Below, piece by piece: positions 23,000 to 31,782 of a stretch of DNA of 32,904 nt; the stretch's first letter is position 1; each line of letters opens with the position of its first letter. The translations under genes were made by a program, and so were the position numbers. The stretch spans positions 1 through 32,904 of the forward strand of contig CAJMSL010000005.1 of NCBI GenBank assembly GCA_905216045.1, in the 5' to 3' direction. The notes below the pieces were generated by a model. That model saw only the letters and a list, made by a program, of their open reading frames with translations. It had not been told where the DNA came from and searched no databases. This DNA is from an uncultured bacterium. GTDB lineage: Bacteria > Actinomycetota > Coriobacteriia > Coriobacteriales > Coriobacteriaceae.

Positions 23000-24283
23000 T
23001 TAGCCCAAAACACCCGACAGGATCTCGATCAGACTGTCCACGTCGGCTTCCTCGCAGACGAGTGGCGGCAGGAAACGCAGCGTATGCGCACCCGTAGCGT
23101 TGATCACGGCACCGGCGGCCAGCGCGCGGGCAACAACACCATGCGCGTCGCCCGCGGCATCATCCAAATCACAGCCGAGCATCAAGCCGCGACCACGTAC
23201 CTCGGTCACGTGCGGCAGCTTGGCGAGCTTTGCCTCCATATAGGCACCCACCTTGGCAGCATGGTCGGCATAATCGCCGCGCACGAGCGCGGAGAGCGTC
23301 GCGGCACACGCCGTGATGGCCAGGCAGCTACCGCCAAAGGTCGAGCCGTGGTCGCCCGGCTTAAACACGTCGGCAATCTCCTTCTTCGCCACGACGGCAC
23401 CCATGGGCACGCCATCGGCAATGCCCTTGGCAAGGCTCATGATGTCGGGCTCCACGCCATAGGTCTGGAACGCAAACGGCTTACCCGTGCGGAAGATACC
23501 GCACTGGACCTCGTCGGCGATAAGCACGGCGCCCACTTCGTGTGCCAGGTCGCGCGCTGCCGCCATAAACTCCTCGGTCATGGGGTGCACGCCACTCTCA
23601 CCCTGGATCGGCTCGAGCATCACGGCACAAATCTCGCTCCCCAGCTGCTTAAAGATCGCACGCAGTTCATCGACATCGTTGGGCGTGCAGGCCACAAAGC
23701 CGCCCGGCAGCGGACGGAAGCTGTCCTGCAGCCAATCCTGCATGGTGGCGGCAATGGTCTCGAGCGTACGGCCGTGGAAGCCGCCGCGCATGCACACGAT
23801 GGTGTTGCCGCCATTACCGGCACGCTTGGCGTACAGGCGCGCGAGCTTCATCGAGCCCTCGTTGGCCTCGGCGCCAGAGTTGGCAAAGAAGGTCTCCCAA
23901 ACCTGCTCATCCGCAGCCGGGGCACCAAGAGCAGCTGCCGTGGTCTCATCGCCAGCGGCAATGGCATCGGCAAGCACGCGCGCACCATCTACGTCGTCGT
24001 TAGCAAGCTTGGACAGCAGCGCCGCGACCTGTCCGCGCTGCTCGATGTAGAAGTAATTGGAGACATGCATGAGCTTTTTGGTCTGCGCCTCGAGCGCCGA
24101 GAGCACAGCCAGGTTGCCATGACCTAGGCTGCACACGCCGATGCCGGCAAGAAAGTCGAGGTACTCACGGCCATCGTCGCCGGTGAGCTTCATGCCGTGA
24201 CCCTCGACAAACTCGACCGGAGAGCGGCCAAAGGTATGCATAACGTAATGGGATTCAAGCGATTGCTGAGCTGCAAGTGACAT
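23000..24283 (-). CDS. argD: Acetylornithine aminotransferase
   Basis: PLP-dependent transaminase that converts N-acetylglutamate semialdehyde to N-acetylornithine. The 427-residue protein has FFANSGAEANEGSMKLAR, GGFHGRTLETIAAT, LEPIQGESGVHP, IADEVQCGIFRTG and the PLP lysine in SLAKGIADGVP. It is about 30 residues longer than typical ArgD. The extra length is largely an Ala/Asp-rich insertion (VLADAIAAGDETTAAALGAP) just before the FFANSG motif. The start ATG has AAAGG upstream. It is the last gene of argCJBD, 69 nt after argB. No clear T-tract terminator follows. Confidence 0.94.
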   Translation of the reverse strand: MSLAAQQSLESHYVMHTFGRSPVEFVEGHGMKLTGDDGREYLDFLAGIGVCSLGHGNLAVLSALEAQTKKLMHVSNYFYIEQRGQVAALLSKLANDDVDGARVLADAIAAGDETTAAALGAPAADEQVWETFFANSGAEANEGSMKLARLYAKRAGNGGNTIVCMRGGFHGRTLETIAATMQDWLQDSFRPLPGGFVACTPNDVDELRAIFKQLGSEICAVMLEPIQGESGVHPMTEEFMAAARDLAHEVGAVLIADEVQCGIFRTGKPFAFQTYGVEPDIMSLAKGIADGVPMGAVVAKKEIADVFKPGDHGSTFGGSCLAITACAATLSALVRGDYADHAAKVGAYMEAKLAKLPHVTEVRGRGLMLGCDLDDAAGDAHGVVARALAAGAVINATGAHTLRFLPPLVCEEADVDSLIEILSGVLG

Positions 24284-24352
24284 GAGATGCCTTTCGTTGG
24301 GCGCCAGACGGCGCGGGGCTATGGGTGCAGGAATGGGGCGGCTGAGGGTCAG

Positions 24353-25333
24353 CTAGCCCGTCTGAAGCTTCTCGCCCTCGTCAAGGTTTTCGGTCAGACG
24401 CGCAGCAAACGTCGAAAGCGGATGCGGATGCGTATCGAACTCGTAAGCCGTCTCGGTGGAATGGATCACGGTGCCGACGCCGGCATCGGTCAGCAGCTCC
24501 AGGAGCAGCGAATGCGGCGTAGTACCGTTAATGATGTGGGCACGAAATACGCCGCCGGTAAGCGCATCGACGGCCGCACGCAGCTTGGGAATCATGCCCT
24601 TATCGACCTCGCCGCCGTAGAGCATTTCGTTAACCTCGTCGAGCGTTAGGTTGGAGATAAGCGAGTCCTTGTCGCTAAAGTCCTTGTACAGGCCATCGAC
24701 ATCGGTCAAAAAGATCGCCTTATGCGCGTGGAGCGCCGCGGCAACGGCACCGGCGGCGGTGTCGGCGTTGATGTTGAAGAAACCGCCGTCCTCCCCCGCC
24801 GCGACGGTAGCGATGACGGGGATGTACTCGCTATCGAGCAGGCGCTCGATATAGTCGGTGTTGACGTGCGTGACCTTGCCCACGCGGCCGAGCTCTGGGT
24901 CGAGTGGCTCGGCGATAAGGGTGCCGGCGTCGCTGCCGGACACGCCCACGGCCAGGTTGCCGTGGTGGTTGAGCGCCGCGACCAGCTCCTGATTGACCTT
25001 GCCGCCCAGTACCTCGCGCACGATGTCCATGGTGGCAGGCGTAGTCACGCGCTGGCCGTTCTTAAACTCGACGGGGATGTCGTAGTGGCTGAGCGCCTCG
25101 TTGATAGCCTTGCCGCCGCCATGCACGATGACGGGGCGCATACCGATGATCTTGAGCAAAACGATGTCGCTCATCACGTCGCGGCGCAGCTGCTCATCAA
25201 CCATGGCGGCTCCGCCATATTTGATAACAACCGTCTTGCCGGTCAGGTTCTTAATCCACGGCAGTGCTTCGAACAGCAGCTGCGCGGTTGCTTCGTTGGA
25301 TTCGCTCGAACGACAATCGCGTGCGAATTTCAT
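24353..25333 (-). CDS. argB: Acetylglutamate kinase
   Basis: It phosphorylates N-acetylglutamate, the usual feedback-controlled step. The 326-residue amino-acid kinase has TVVIKYGGAAM (N-terminal Lys/Gly loop), VIVHGGGKAINEAL, NGQRVTTPATMD, GVSGSDAGTL and FFNINADTAAGAVA. The N-terminus is extended by ~30 residues (KFARDCRSSESNEATAQLLF), and part of this may form the N-helix that mediates hexamer formation in arginine-inhibited enzymes. GAGG lies 6-7 nt before ATG 25333. It sits between argJ (81-nt gap) and argD. Confidence 0.95.
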   Translation of the reverse strand: MKFARDCRSSESNEATAQLLFEALPWIKNLTGKTVVIKYGGAAMVDEQLRRDVMSDIVLLKIIGMRPVIVHGGGKAINEALSHYDIPVEFKNGQRVTTPATMDIVREVLGGKVNQELVAALNHHGNLAVGVSGSDAGTLIAEPLDPELGRVGKVTHVNTDYIERLLDSEYIPVIATVAAGEDGGFFNINADTAAGAVAAALHAHKAIFLTDVDGLYKDFSDKDSLISNLTLDEVNEMLYGGEVDKGMIPKLRAAVDALTGGVFRAHIINGTTPHSLLLELLTDAGVGTVIHSTETAYEFDTHPHPLSTFAARLTENLDEGEKLQTG

Positions 25334-25414
25334 AATCTGCCTCGTCTTTCATATCGTTATCGCGCCGTGCTCCGCTGTCCGCAATCGCGGCAAGATGCGC
25401 AGCGTGCCCGGAAT

Positions 25415-26683
25415 CTAGGAACGGTAGTCGCCGTTGATGGAGATGTACTCATGCGTGAGGTCGCAGGTCCACACGGTCGTTGCCGCGTCGCCTGCGCCCA
25501 GGTCGGCCGAGATCACGATCTCTGGCGCCTCGAAACGTCGTAGAGCCTCGTCCTCGTCAAAGGGAACAGTCAGACCATCGCGACAGACAGGCATGCCCAT
25601 CATGTCGATGGAAACGTCTTCCTGATTAAACTTCACGCCGCACTTGCCGAGTGCCATGGCGACGCGGCCCCAGTTGCAGTCGTGGCCGGCGATGCAGGTC
25701 TTAACGAGCGGCGAGTTGGCAACGGCGCGAGCGGCGATATCGGCCTCCTCGTCGTTCACGGCGCCGGTAACGTTGACCGTAACAAGCTTGGATGCGCCCT
25801 CGCCATCGGCGGCGATATTGCGCGCCAGGCTCTCGCACACCTCGTGCACGGCAAATGCCAACTCGTCGAAGGCATCGGAGCCCTCGACGATAGGCTCGGC
25901 ATCTGCGGCAGCGGCGCCGGAGGCAAGCATGATGCAGGTGTCGTTGGTCGAGGTGTCGGAATCGACCGTTACCTTGTTAAAGGTCTGCTTGACGGTCGAG
26001 AGCAGCAGGGCATGAAGTGCCGCCGGCTCGACGGGGGCATCGGTAGTAATGACCGCGATCATGGTGGCCATATTGGGCATGATCATGCCCGAGCCCTTGC
26101 ACATTCCGCCTACCGAATAGACGTTGCCCGCATGGCCCGCAGCCTCACTGACGTAGGACACGGCGTACTCCTTGGAGTGCGTGTCGGTCGTCATGATGGC
26201 GCGAGCGGCATCGGCGCCACCGTGGGCAGAGAGCGCCTCGTAGGCAGCAGGAATGGCAGTCTCAAACGTGTCGATCGGCAGAATCTGGCCAATCACACCC
26301 GTGGAGGCAACCAGAATCTGCTGGGGCTCGCAGCCGATGACCTGCGATGCGATGTTGCACGTCTCGCGCGCGCATGCAAGGCCGGTCTCACCCGTGGCGG
26401 CGTTGGCATTGCCAGAGTTGACCGAAACGCCGGCGATGATACCGTAGCCCTTGTCGGCACCGCCCAGGTTGGCGCGGCTCACCTGCACGGGCGCCGCGCA
26501 AAAGCGATTGGTGGTAAACACTCCAGCGCCGGGACAGGGTTTATCGGGCACGACGAGCGCGTAATCCAGACGCTCGGGGTTCTTGCGGAACCCAGCGTGG
26601 ATGCCTGCAGCTTTAAAACCAGCCGCAGCCGTAACGCCACCCTCAACGGCGCGAATCTTGATATCAAACAGCTCGGTATTCAT
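25415..26683 (-). CDS. argJ: Bifunctional ornithine acetyltransferase / N-acetylglutamate synthase
   Basis: It recycles the acetyl group from N-acetylornithine to glutamate. The 422-residue protein has GVFTTNRFCAAPV, SVNSGNANAATG and LVASTGVIGQILP. The autocleavage site is KGSGMIMPNMATMIAVITTD, where cleavage before the Thr of MATM frees the nucleophile of the beta chain. All ArgJ landmarks are present, and the C-terminus ends in YISINGDYRS. AAGGAG lies 11 nt before ATG 26683, a little far. A 134-nt gap separates it from argC. With ArgJ present the pathway is cyclic, so no argA is needed here. Confidence 0.95.
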   Translation of the reverse strand: MNTELFDIKIRAVEGGVTAAAGFKAAGIHAGFRKNPERLDYALVVPDKPCPGAGVFTTNRFCAAPVQVSRANLGGADKGYGIIAGVSVNSGNANAATGETGLACARETCNIASQVIGCEPQQILVASTGVIGQILPIDTFETAIPAAYEALSAHGGADAARAIMTTDTHSKEYAVSYVSEAAGHAGNVYSVGGMCKGSGMIMPNMATMIAVITTDAPVEPAALHALLLSTVKQTFNKVTVDSDTSTNDTCIMLASGAAAADAEPIVEGSDAFDELAFAVHEVCESLARNIAADGEGASKLVTVNVTGAVNDEEADIAARAVANSPLVKTCIAGHDCNWGRVAMALGKCGVKFNQEDVSIDMMGMPVCRDGLTVPFDEDEALRRFEAPEIVISADLGAGDAATTVWTCDLTHEYISINGDYRS

Positions 26684-26817
26684 CGTCTTTATGACTCCTT
26701 ATGTCAAACAAAAAACGGACATCGGTTGGTGCGCCATGCCAGTCGTGATCATGAGACCAGCTTAAGAGTGGCGCCCCACTCGATGCCCGACTACCAAATC
26801 GTTAACAATCGAATGTG

Positions 26818-27888
26818 CTACACCGGGCACGCCACTGTGGGCAAGCCGCGTCGCGCGTCAAAGCCAAAGACGATATTGGCGCACTGGACCGCTTGGCCCG
26901 CAGCGCCCTTGCACAGATTGTCGATGGCGCCCGTCGCCACCAGCACGCTCGCGCGCTTGTTGAACGCAAGGCCAATCTGGGCGGCGTTGGTGCCGACGAC
27001 CGAAGCCGTCTTGGGCTGCTGGCCGGCATCGAGCACGCGCACAAAGATGCGTCCAGCGTAAAACTGCTTGTAATAGTCGACGACATCCTCAAGAGCCAGG
27101 GAGTCGATGGCCTGCGGCGTGAGCGGCATCGTCACCGTGGAAAGCAGACCACGCTTGAGCGGTGCCAGGTGCGGGGTAAAGACGACGCGATCGGTCAGGC
27201 CAAGGATTTGCTCAATCTCGGGCGTGTGGCGGTGCTTGCCCACACCGTAGGCCTCCAAATTCTCGTCGGCGCTGCAAAAATGCGTACGAGCGTTGCAGGA
27301 CTTGCCGGCACCCGTCACACCGCTGATGGCATCAACGATCACAGGGCCACCCTGGGCAACCCAGCCGGCGCGCACGGCGGGAGCGGCAGCAAGGCTCGTT
27401 GCGGTGGGATAGCAACCGGCGCAGGCGACCAACACGGGCCTGCCAGCGGCATGGCTGGAAGCAGCGGTCTCTAAGTCCTGGCAGAACAGCTCGGGCAGAC
27501 CGAAAGCGCGGGTCTTGAGCAACTCGGGGCTCGTGTGCTCGGCGGCATACCATGCCTCAAAGACAGACGCGTCGCTCAGACGGTAATCGGCCGAAAGATC
27601 AAAGCAGGAGACGCCCGATGCAAGCAGCGCGGGCACCTGTGCCATGGCAGCCGTGTGCGGCACGGCAAGAAAAACCGCATCGCAGCTCTTGAGCTCGGGG
27701 GCGTCATGCGTGGTGAAAACCAGATCGCTCACGCCAGCAAAGCTCGGATACACCGCGGACAGCGGCTGGCCGGCATCGGCGTTGGACGTAATGGCAACAA
27801 GTTCAAACTCGGGATGGCCAAGCACGAGGCGAATGAGTTCGGCGCCGGCATATCCAGCCGCGCCGACGATTCCAACCTTCAAAGACAT
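26818..27888 (-). CDS. argC: N-acetyl-gamma-glutamyl-phosphate reductase
   Basis: NADPH-dependent reductase, third step of arginine synthesis. The 356-residue protein has the Rossmann start KVGIVGAAGYAGAELIRLV, VFLAVPHTAAM, FDLSADYRL, the catalytic cysteine in CAGCYPTATSL (~residue 157), SGVTGAGKS and TPHLAPLKRGLLSTV. Length is normal. AAGGAG lies 7 nt before the ATG. First gene of argCJBD. Two adjacent ARG-box-like palindromes upstream suggest ArgR/AhrC control. Confidence 0.96.
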   Translation of the reverse strand: MSLKVGIVGAAGYAGAELIRLVLGHPEFELVAITSNADAGQPLSAVYPSFAGVSDLVFTTHDAPELKSCDAVFLAVPHTAAMAQVPALLASGVSCFDLSADYRLSDASVFEAWYAAEHTSPELLKTRAFGLPELFCQDLETAASSHAAGRPVLVACAGCYPTATSLAAAPAVRAGWVAQGGPVIVDAISGVTGAGKSCNARTHFCSADENLEAYGVGKHRHTPEIEQILGLTDRVVFTPHLAPLKRGLLSTVTMPLTPQAIDSLALEDVVDYYKQFYAGRIFVRVLDAGQQPKTASVVGTNAAQIGLAFNKRASVLVATGAIDNLCKGAAGQAVQCANIVFGFDARRGLPTVACPV

Positions 27889-27972
27889 ATCAGACTCCTT
27901 GTCTGCGATTTATGCACCGATGCGCATTTCTCAGCAGTCGTTATGAAGTGGGTTGAAACTTTAGCACCAAAA

Positions 27973-28013
27973 GATGCATGAACACGTAAATGGCTTGCAT
28001 ATTCATGCATTGA
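27973..28013 (-). promoter_or_regulatory. Paired ARG-box-like operator upstream of argC
   Basis: TTGCATATTCATGCATTG (27995-28012) and ATGCATGAACACGTAAAT (27974-27991) are two adjacent A/T-rich imperfect palindromes about 21 bp apart. The TGCATGAAYA half-sites face each other. ARG boxes recognised by ArgR/AhrC hexamers are ~18-bp A/T-rich palindromes of the TGAAT/ATTCA type found in such pairs. They lie ~90-120 nt before argC. No argR is in the window. Confidence 0.62.
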
Positions 28014-28054
28014 AACATTCCCGACACATTCGCTTGAAGGAATTGACAAATGGA

Positions 28055-28108
28055 GCGGGCCCCGTATTGACCGGCGCTCCTAACGGCGCCGGTCAATACG
28101 GGGCCCGC
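28055..28108. repeat. Perfect 23-bp palindrome (8-nt loop)
   Basis: 28055-28077 is the exact complement of 28086-28108. The loop is TCCTAACG. The stem is very GC-rich (starting GCGGGCCCCG) and has no T-tract on either side. It lies between the last gene of the riboflavin operon and argC, 38 nt past the former's stop. It may serve as a non-canonical transcript end or be a palindromic repeat insertion. Confidence 0.75.
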
Positions 28109-28145
28109 CCATGCGAAAACCAAGTTGTTAGGATGAACCAGCTGG

Positions 28146-28556
28146 CTAGAGCTCGACCGGCACCCATTCATCGTGATTGCAGATAAAAGCCTCGGGATCC
28201 TCGACGCTAAAGAAGACGAGCGTGGGGTCGTTAGGCCCCTCATAGTGCTCGCTCAAGCGCTCAAGATGTTTCCATCCTGCCTCGCGCATTTCGCTCGAAG
28301 CCCGGTCATCCAGACCCGCACGTCCGCGCAGAATCAACCAGCCATGGCCCGGCCACCAACTCGTGGCCTCAAAGCGCTGGTTTTGCAGCAGCTCCTGCCA
28401 CACATCTTTGGTGCGCGCCGTCACAAACCACAGCTTGCCGTCCTGAATCTGTGCAAACGAGAACGGACGCACATGCGGCTGCCCGTCCACACTCGTCGCC
28501 AGATACCACGCCGGCACCGACGTCAGATACTCCAGCACCGTATTCAATCCGTCCAC
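28146..28556 (-). CDS. Pyridoxamine 5'-phosphate oxidase-like FMN-binding split-barrel protein (copy 2)
   Basis: A small protein of 136 residues of the PNPOx-like split beta-barrel class, which usually binds FMN or another flavin as a dimer. Diagnostic stretches are VPAWYLATSVDGQPHVRPF, FAQIQDGKLWFVTA and TKDVWQELLQNQRFEATS. It is a paralogue of the next gene (28601-29047), sharing PAWYLAT, VRPFSFA and DGKLWF. The start is GTG at 28556 with AGGAGG 4 nt upstream. The 44-nt spacing and common direction put it at the end of the FMN-riboswitch operon. Substrate unknown; a true PdxH is unlikely given its short length. Confidence 0.85.
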   Translation of the reverse strand: MDGLNTVLEYLTSVPAWYLATSVDGQPHVRPFSFAQIQDGKLWFVTARTKDVWQELLQNQRFEATSWWPGHGWLILRGRAGLDDRASSEMREAGWKHLERLSEHYEGPNDPTLVFFSVEDPEAFICNHDEWVPVEL

Positions 28557-28600
28557 GTTTCCTCCTGTACTAGCTAGTTTGGGAGCCCGGTTTGTGCGAG

Positions 28601-29047
28601 CTAGAGCTCCAGGCGCTCCTCGCTGCCGTCGATATCACAGAAGCGCGCGGCAATGTTGCGGACCGAAAAGAAAGCAAGGCGGCCGTCGTTGGCACTCTCG
28701 TGTTCCTCGCCGATGCCCACCATGTGCTTAAAGCCTGCTTGACGCACTTTGTCGCTCGCAACTGCGTCGTCCTCAAGTGCGGCCTCGCCGGTCAACACGA
28801 TCCAACACTCCCCCGGCTTCCAGCCCGAGAGCTCAAACTTGGGATTCGCACTCAGCTCCGCCCACACGTCCTTGTCGCGCGATGTGCAAAACCACAGCTT
28901 ACCGTCATCGACCATGGCAAACGAAAACGGCCTCACGCGAGGCTGATGCCCGTCGGCCACATCGGTCGTGGCCAGATACCACGCCGGAATGCGCCCGAGA
29001 TATGAACAGGCGCGCTCAAGCTGAGCCGTGCGGTCGTTGTCGGTCAT
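28601..29047 (-). CDS. Pyridoxamine 5'-phosphate oxidase-like FMN-binding split-barrel protein (copy 1)
   Basis: A 148-residue split-barrel protein with IPAWYLATTDVADGHQPRVR, PFSFAMVDDGKLWFCTS and KDVWAELSANPKFELSGW. These match the general-stress/PNPOx-like family whose members bind FMN. It resembles the following gene along its whole length, so the two arose by tandem duplication. AAAGGGG lies 5 nt before ATG 29047. It starts 30 nt after the ecfT stop, so it is probably read from the riboflavin transporter promoter. The cofactor link to the upstream FMN riboswitch is inference. Confidence 0.86.
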   Translation of the reverse strand: MTDNDRTAQLERACSYLGRIPAWYLATTDVADGHQPRVRPFSFAMVDDGKLWFCTSRDKDVWAELSANPKFELSGWKPGECWIVLTGEAALEDDAVASDKVRQAGFKHMVGIGEEHESANDGRLAFFSVRNIAARFCDIDGSEERLEL

Positions 29048-29077
29048 AGGGACCCCTTTCTTGCGCTCGAATCGCGC

Positions 29078-29878
29078 CTAAACAAGTTGAAGATTGATGA
29101 CGATGACGCAGATGAGCAGCAACGTCGTCACCACCGCCGCCAACGCATCGCCGCGGCCAAATGCAAGCGCATGCAGGCGCGTGCGGCCCTGCTCGCCGTG
29201 ATAGCAGCGCGCATCCATGGCAGCAGACAGCGTCTCGGCATGGCGGAACACGCCCGTGAACAGCGGAATCGCCACACTGCCGAGCATACGCACGCCGCCG
29301 AGCGGGCCTCCCGTCACGCGCGCACCGCGGCTCGCCTGCGCATCGGCCGTCTGTTTCATCTCAGTGGCAAACTGCGGCATAAAGCGCAGCGCGATACCCA
29401 TGATCATGCCGAGCTCGTGCGCAGGAAGTCCCACACGCGCAAACGGCGCGAGCAGGCGCTCAAAGCCCGCGGTGAGGTCGAGCGTCGGCGTGGTGAGTGT
29501 AATGGCGCTCATACCGGCCATCATCAACGTCAGGCGGCACGCCATAAAGGCGGCAGAACGCAGTGAGCCCTCGCTTATCTGCAGAAAGCCGAGCTGCCAC
29601 AGGATGCGCCCACTCTGGTCGGAAAACAGGTTGAGTACCGCGACCACCACGACAATCGCCAGCAATGGTGCCATCGATGATAGGACCCGGCGCAACGGCA
29701 CCCGGGACACGGTATAGATCAGGACAACGAAGATTGCGACCGGGGCCAGTCCGCGGAAGCTGCTGACTGTGAGCGTCGTGATCAGAAACACAAAGCCCAA
29801 GAGCAACTTAGTTCGCGGGTCCAGGCGGTGGATCGCACTATCGCCGGGATAGTAGCTGCCAAACGAAAACGCCTCCAT
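29078..29878 (-). CDS. ecfT: ECF transporter transmembrane subunit EcfT
   Basis: Membrane scaffold that couples the ATPases to S components. The 266-residue protein has YYPGDSAIHRLDPRTKLLLG at the N-terminus, several membrane segments, and the coupling-helix motifs ASRGARVTGGP (the family's first A-R-G motif) and MDARCYHGEQGRTRLH (the second). Its ATG overlaps the stop of the ATPase gene by one base (TAATG), indicating translational coupling. It belongs to the ribU-ecfA-ecfT operon under the FMN riboswitch. Confidence 0.94.
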   Translation of the reverse strand: MEAFSFGSYYPGDSAIHRLDPRTKLLLGFVFLITTLTVSSFRGLAPVAIFVVLIYTVSRVPLRRVLSSMAPLLAIVVVVAVLNLFSDQSGRILWQLGFLQISEGSLRSAAFMACRLTLMMAGMSAITLTTPTLDLTAGFERLLAPFARVGLPAHELGMIMGIALRFMPQFATEMKQTADAQASRGARVTGGPLGGVRMLGSVAIPLFTGVFRHAETLSAAMDARCYHGEQGRTRLHALAFGRGDALAAVVTTLLLICVIVINLQLV

Positions 29879-31782
29879 TAGCAGCCCTCCTCTCGCGCGA
29901 CCGTCTTGGATTTAGCAATGTCCGCGACGTTAGAAGGACCGCCCGAGCGACCGATTAGCAGGTCCACCAACTCGTCTGCCAGCGACTCAACCGTATAGAG
30001 GCCGTCAAAGCGCAGTGGCACGCCTGCCTTCGCAAGCGCCAGCGCCATGCGCTGGGCAGCGGGAACACCCAAGCCGATCGACTTGAGCTCATCGGCATGC
30101 GCAAACACCTGCGCGGGGGTTCCCTCGGCAAACACCGCGCCTTCGTTCATTACGACAATGCGGTCGCAGCAATTGGCCAGGTCATCCATACTATGCGAAA
30201 CCATGACAACGGTCAGGCCATCGCGGTGAAGTCGATCGATAAGCTCAAGGAAATCCCTGCGCGCAGCCGGATCGAGCCCCGCCATGGGTTCATCGAGCAC
30301 CAGGACTTCGGGCTCCATGGCGAGCACGCCGGCGAATGCCACACGCCGTTGCTGACCGCCCGAAAGCTCAAAGGGACTCTTGTCGCCGACCGCGGAAAGG
30401 TCGAGACCCACACGTGAGAGCGATGACTCGACACGACGGTCGACTTCATCTTGCGGCAAGCCAAGGTTATGCGGACCAAACGCCACGTCCTGCGCCACGG
30501 TTTCGGCAAACAGCTGGCGCTCGGGATACTGAAACACCACGCCGACCTTGGCCTTAACCGCGGCGGCGTCTTTCTTGTTTGACAGATCGAGCCCCAGCGC
30601 GCAAACGCTTCCCTCCTGTGGACGAATCAAACCGTTGAGATGCTGGACCAGCGTCGACTTACCCGAACCGGTATGACCTGCCAAGCCCAGGAACTCGCCG
30701 CGACGCACCGTCAGCGATACTTCACGCAGTGCCCACGGGCTGCTGGGGTCGTTTCCCCAGAGAGCCTGTTTGTTCGATGAACCCTCGGCGGCCGAGCGCT
30801 TGTGCCAACGGCGACGCTCGCGGGCGCTCAGCGAATAACTGTACGAAACATGGGATAGCTCTATGACGGGCTCCGACGCGTTGCCCTCGTTGTCTACCGG
30901 AACAGTGCCGTCAGCGATTTCCAACTGGGATCCGGAAGACTGCCCCGCGGTGCCTGCCCCACTTCGCTCGGCATAAGTCTGCGCAATCTCGGCGACCATA
31001 TCCGCCTCACGTACCTGCGCGCAAACGGGCACGCCCTTCGCACGAAGTGTCCTACCTAAGCAGCACGACGCCGGCATATCCAGGTTGAGCTGCGCAAGTT
31101 CGTCCGCTCGCGTCAAGATTTCCTCGGGCGTACCGAGCATGGCAACGCGCCCCGCCCGAAACACCGCGACACGATCGGCCTCGGCGGCCTCTTCCATAAA
31201 GTGCGTAATCATCACGATGGTCATGCCGCGATCGTGCAACGCGCGGCAAGCCTTCATGAGGCCCTTGCGCCCACGCGGATCAAGCATCGAGGAAGCCTCA
31301 TCCAAAATGAGAACGCGCGGCTCCATGGCGAGCACGCCGGCAAGCGCCACGCGCTGCTTTTGGCCACCCGAAAGCGCGTGAGTCTCGTGGCGCTCAAAGC
31401 CCACCAGGCCCACACCCTTCAGCGCCTCGCGTACGCGCTGCGCAATTTGCGCCGATGGCACGCCAAGGTTTTCGGGACCGAACGCAACGTCATCTTCGAC
31501 AAGCGTTGCCACCAGCTGATCATCGGGATTCTGGAATACCATGCCCGCGGTCGAACGAATGTCGTAGACCAGCTCGGGATCGGACGCATCCATGCCGTTG
31601 ATACGTACCGTGCCCGCATCGGGCCGCAACAGTGCATTCAGATGCTTGGCAAACGTCGACTTGCCCGACCCATTGCCACCGAGAATGCAGAAAAACTCGC
31701 CGTCCTCGATGCTCAGATCGACGCCGTCGAGTGCCGGTACGGCACCGTCATAGCTAAAGAAAACGCCCCGACACTCAATCAT
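29878..31782 (-). CDS. Fused ECF transporter ATPase EcfA1-EcfA2
   Basis: Two complete ABC ATPases in one 634-residue chain that power vitamin uptake by an ECF complex. The first domain (~1-240) has Walker A GGNGSGKST, FQNPDDQLVA, LSGGQKQR and LILDEASSMLDP. The second (~302-560) has Walker A GHTGSGKST (~residue 364), FQYPERQLFA, LSGGQQRR and LDEPMAGLDP. A ~60-residue linker joins them, and the second domain has a basic insertion (ARERRRWHKRSA) before its Walker A strand. EcfA1 and EcfA2 are normally separate genes. The start ATG overlaps the ribU stop by 4 nt. Both active sites look intact. Confidence 0.93.
   Translation of the reverse strand: MIECRGVFFSYDGAVPALDGVDLSIEDGEFFCILGGNGSGKSTFAKHLNALLRPDAGTVRINGMDASDPELVYDIRSTAGMVFQNPDDQLVATLVEDDVAFGPENLGVPSAQIAQRVREALKGVGLVGFERHETHALSGGQKQRVALAGVLAMEPRVLILDEASSMLDPRGRKGLMKACRALHDRGMTIVMITHFMEEAAEADRVAVFRAGRVAMLGTPEEILTRADELAQLNLDMPASCCLGRTLRAKGVPVCAQVREADMVAEIAQTYAERSGAGTAGQSSGSQLEIADGTVPVDNEGNASEPVIELSHVSYSYSLSARERRRWHKRSAAEGSSNKQALWGNDPSSPWALREVSLTVRRGEFLGLAGHTGSGKSTLVQHLNGLIRPQEGSVCALGLDLSNKKDAAAVKAKVGVVFQYPERQLFAETVAQDVAFGPHNLGLPQDEVDRRVESSLSRVGLDLSAVGDKSPFELSGGQQRRVAFAGVLAMEPEVLVLDEPMAGLDPAARRDFLELIDRLHRDGLTVVMVSHSMDDLANCCDRIVVMNEGAVFAEGTPAQVFAHADELKSIGLGVPAAQRMALALAKAGVPLRFDGLYTVESLADELVDLLIGRSGGPSNVADIAKSKTVAREEGC

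Noticed and set aside
27941..28243. 100-codon minus frame between argC and the split-barrel gene
   Set aside because: It crosses the perfect palindrome and the ARG-box region and overlaps the end of the neighbouring gene; no start signal.
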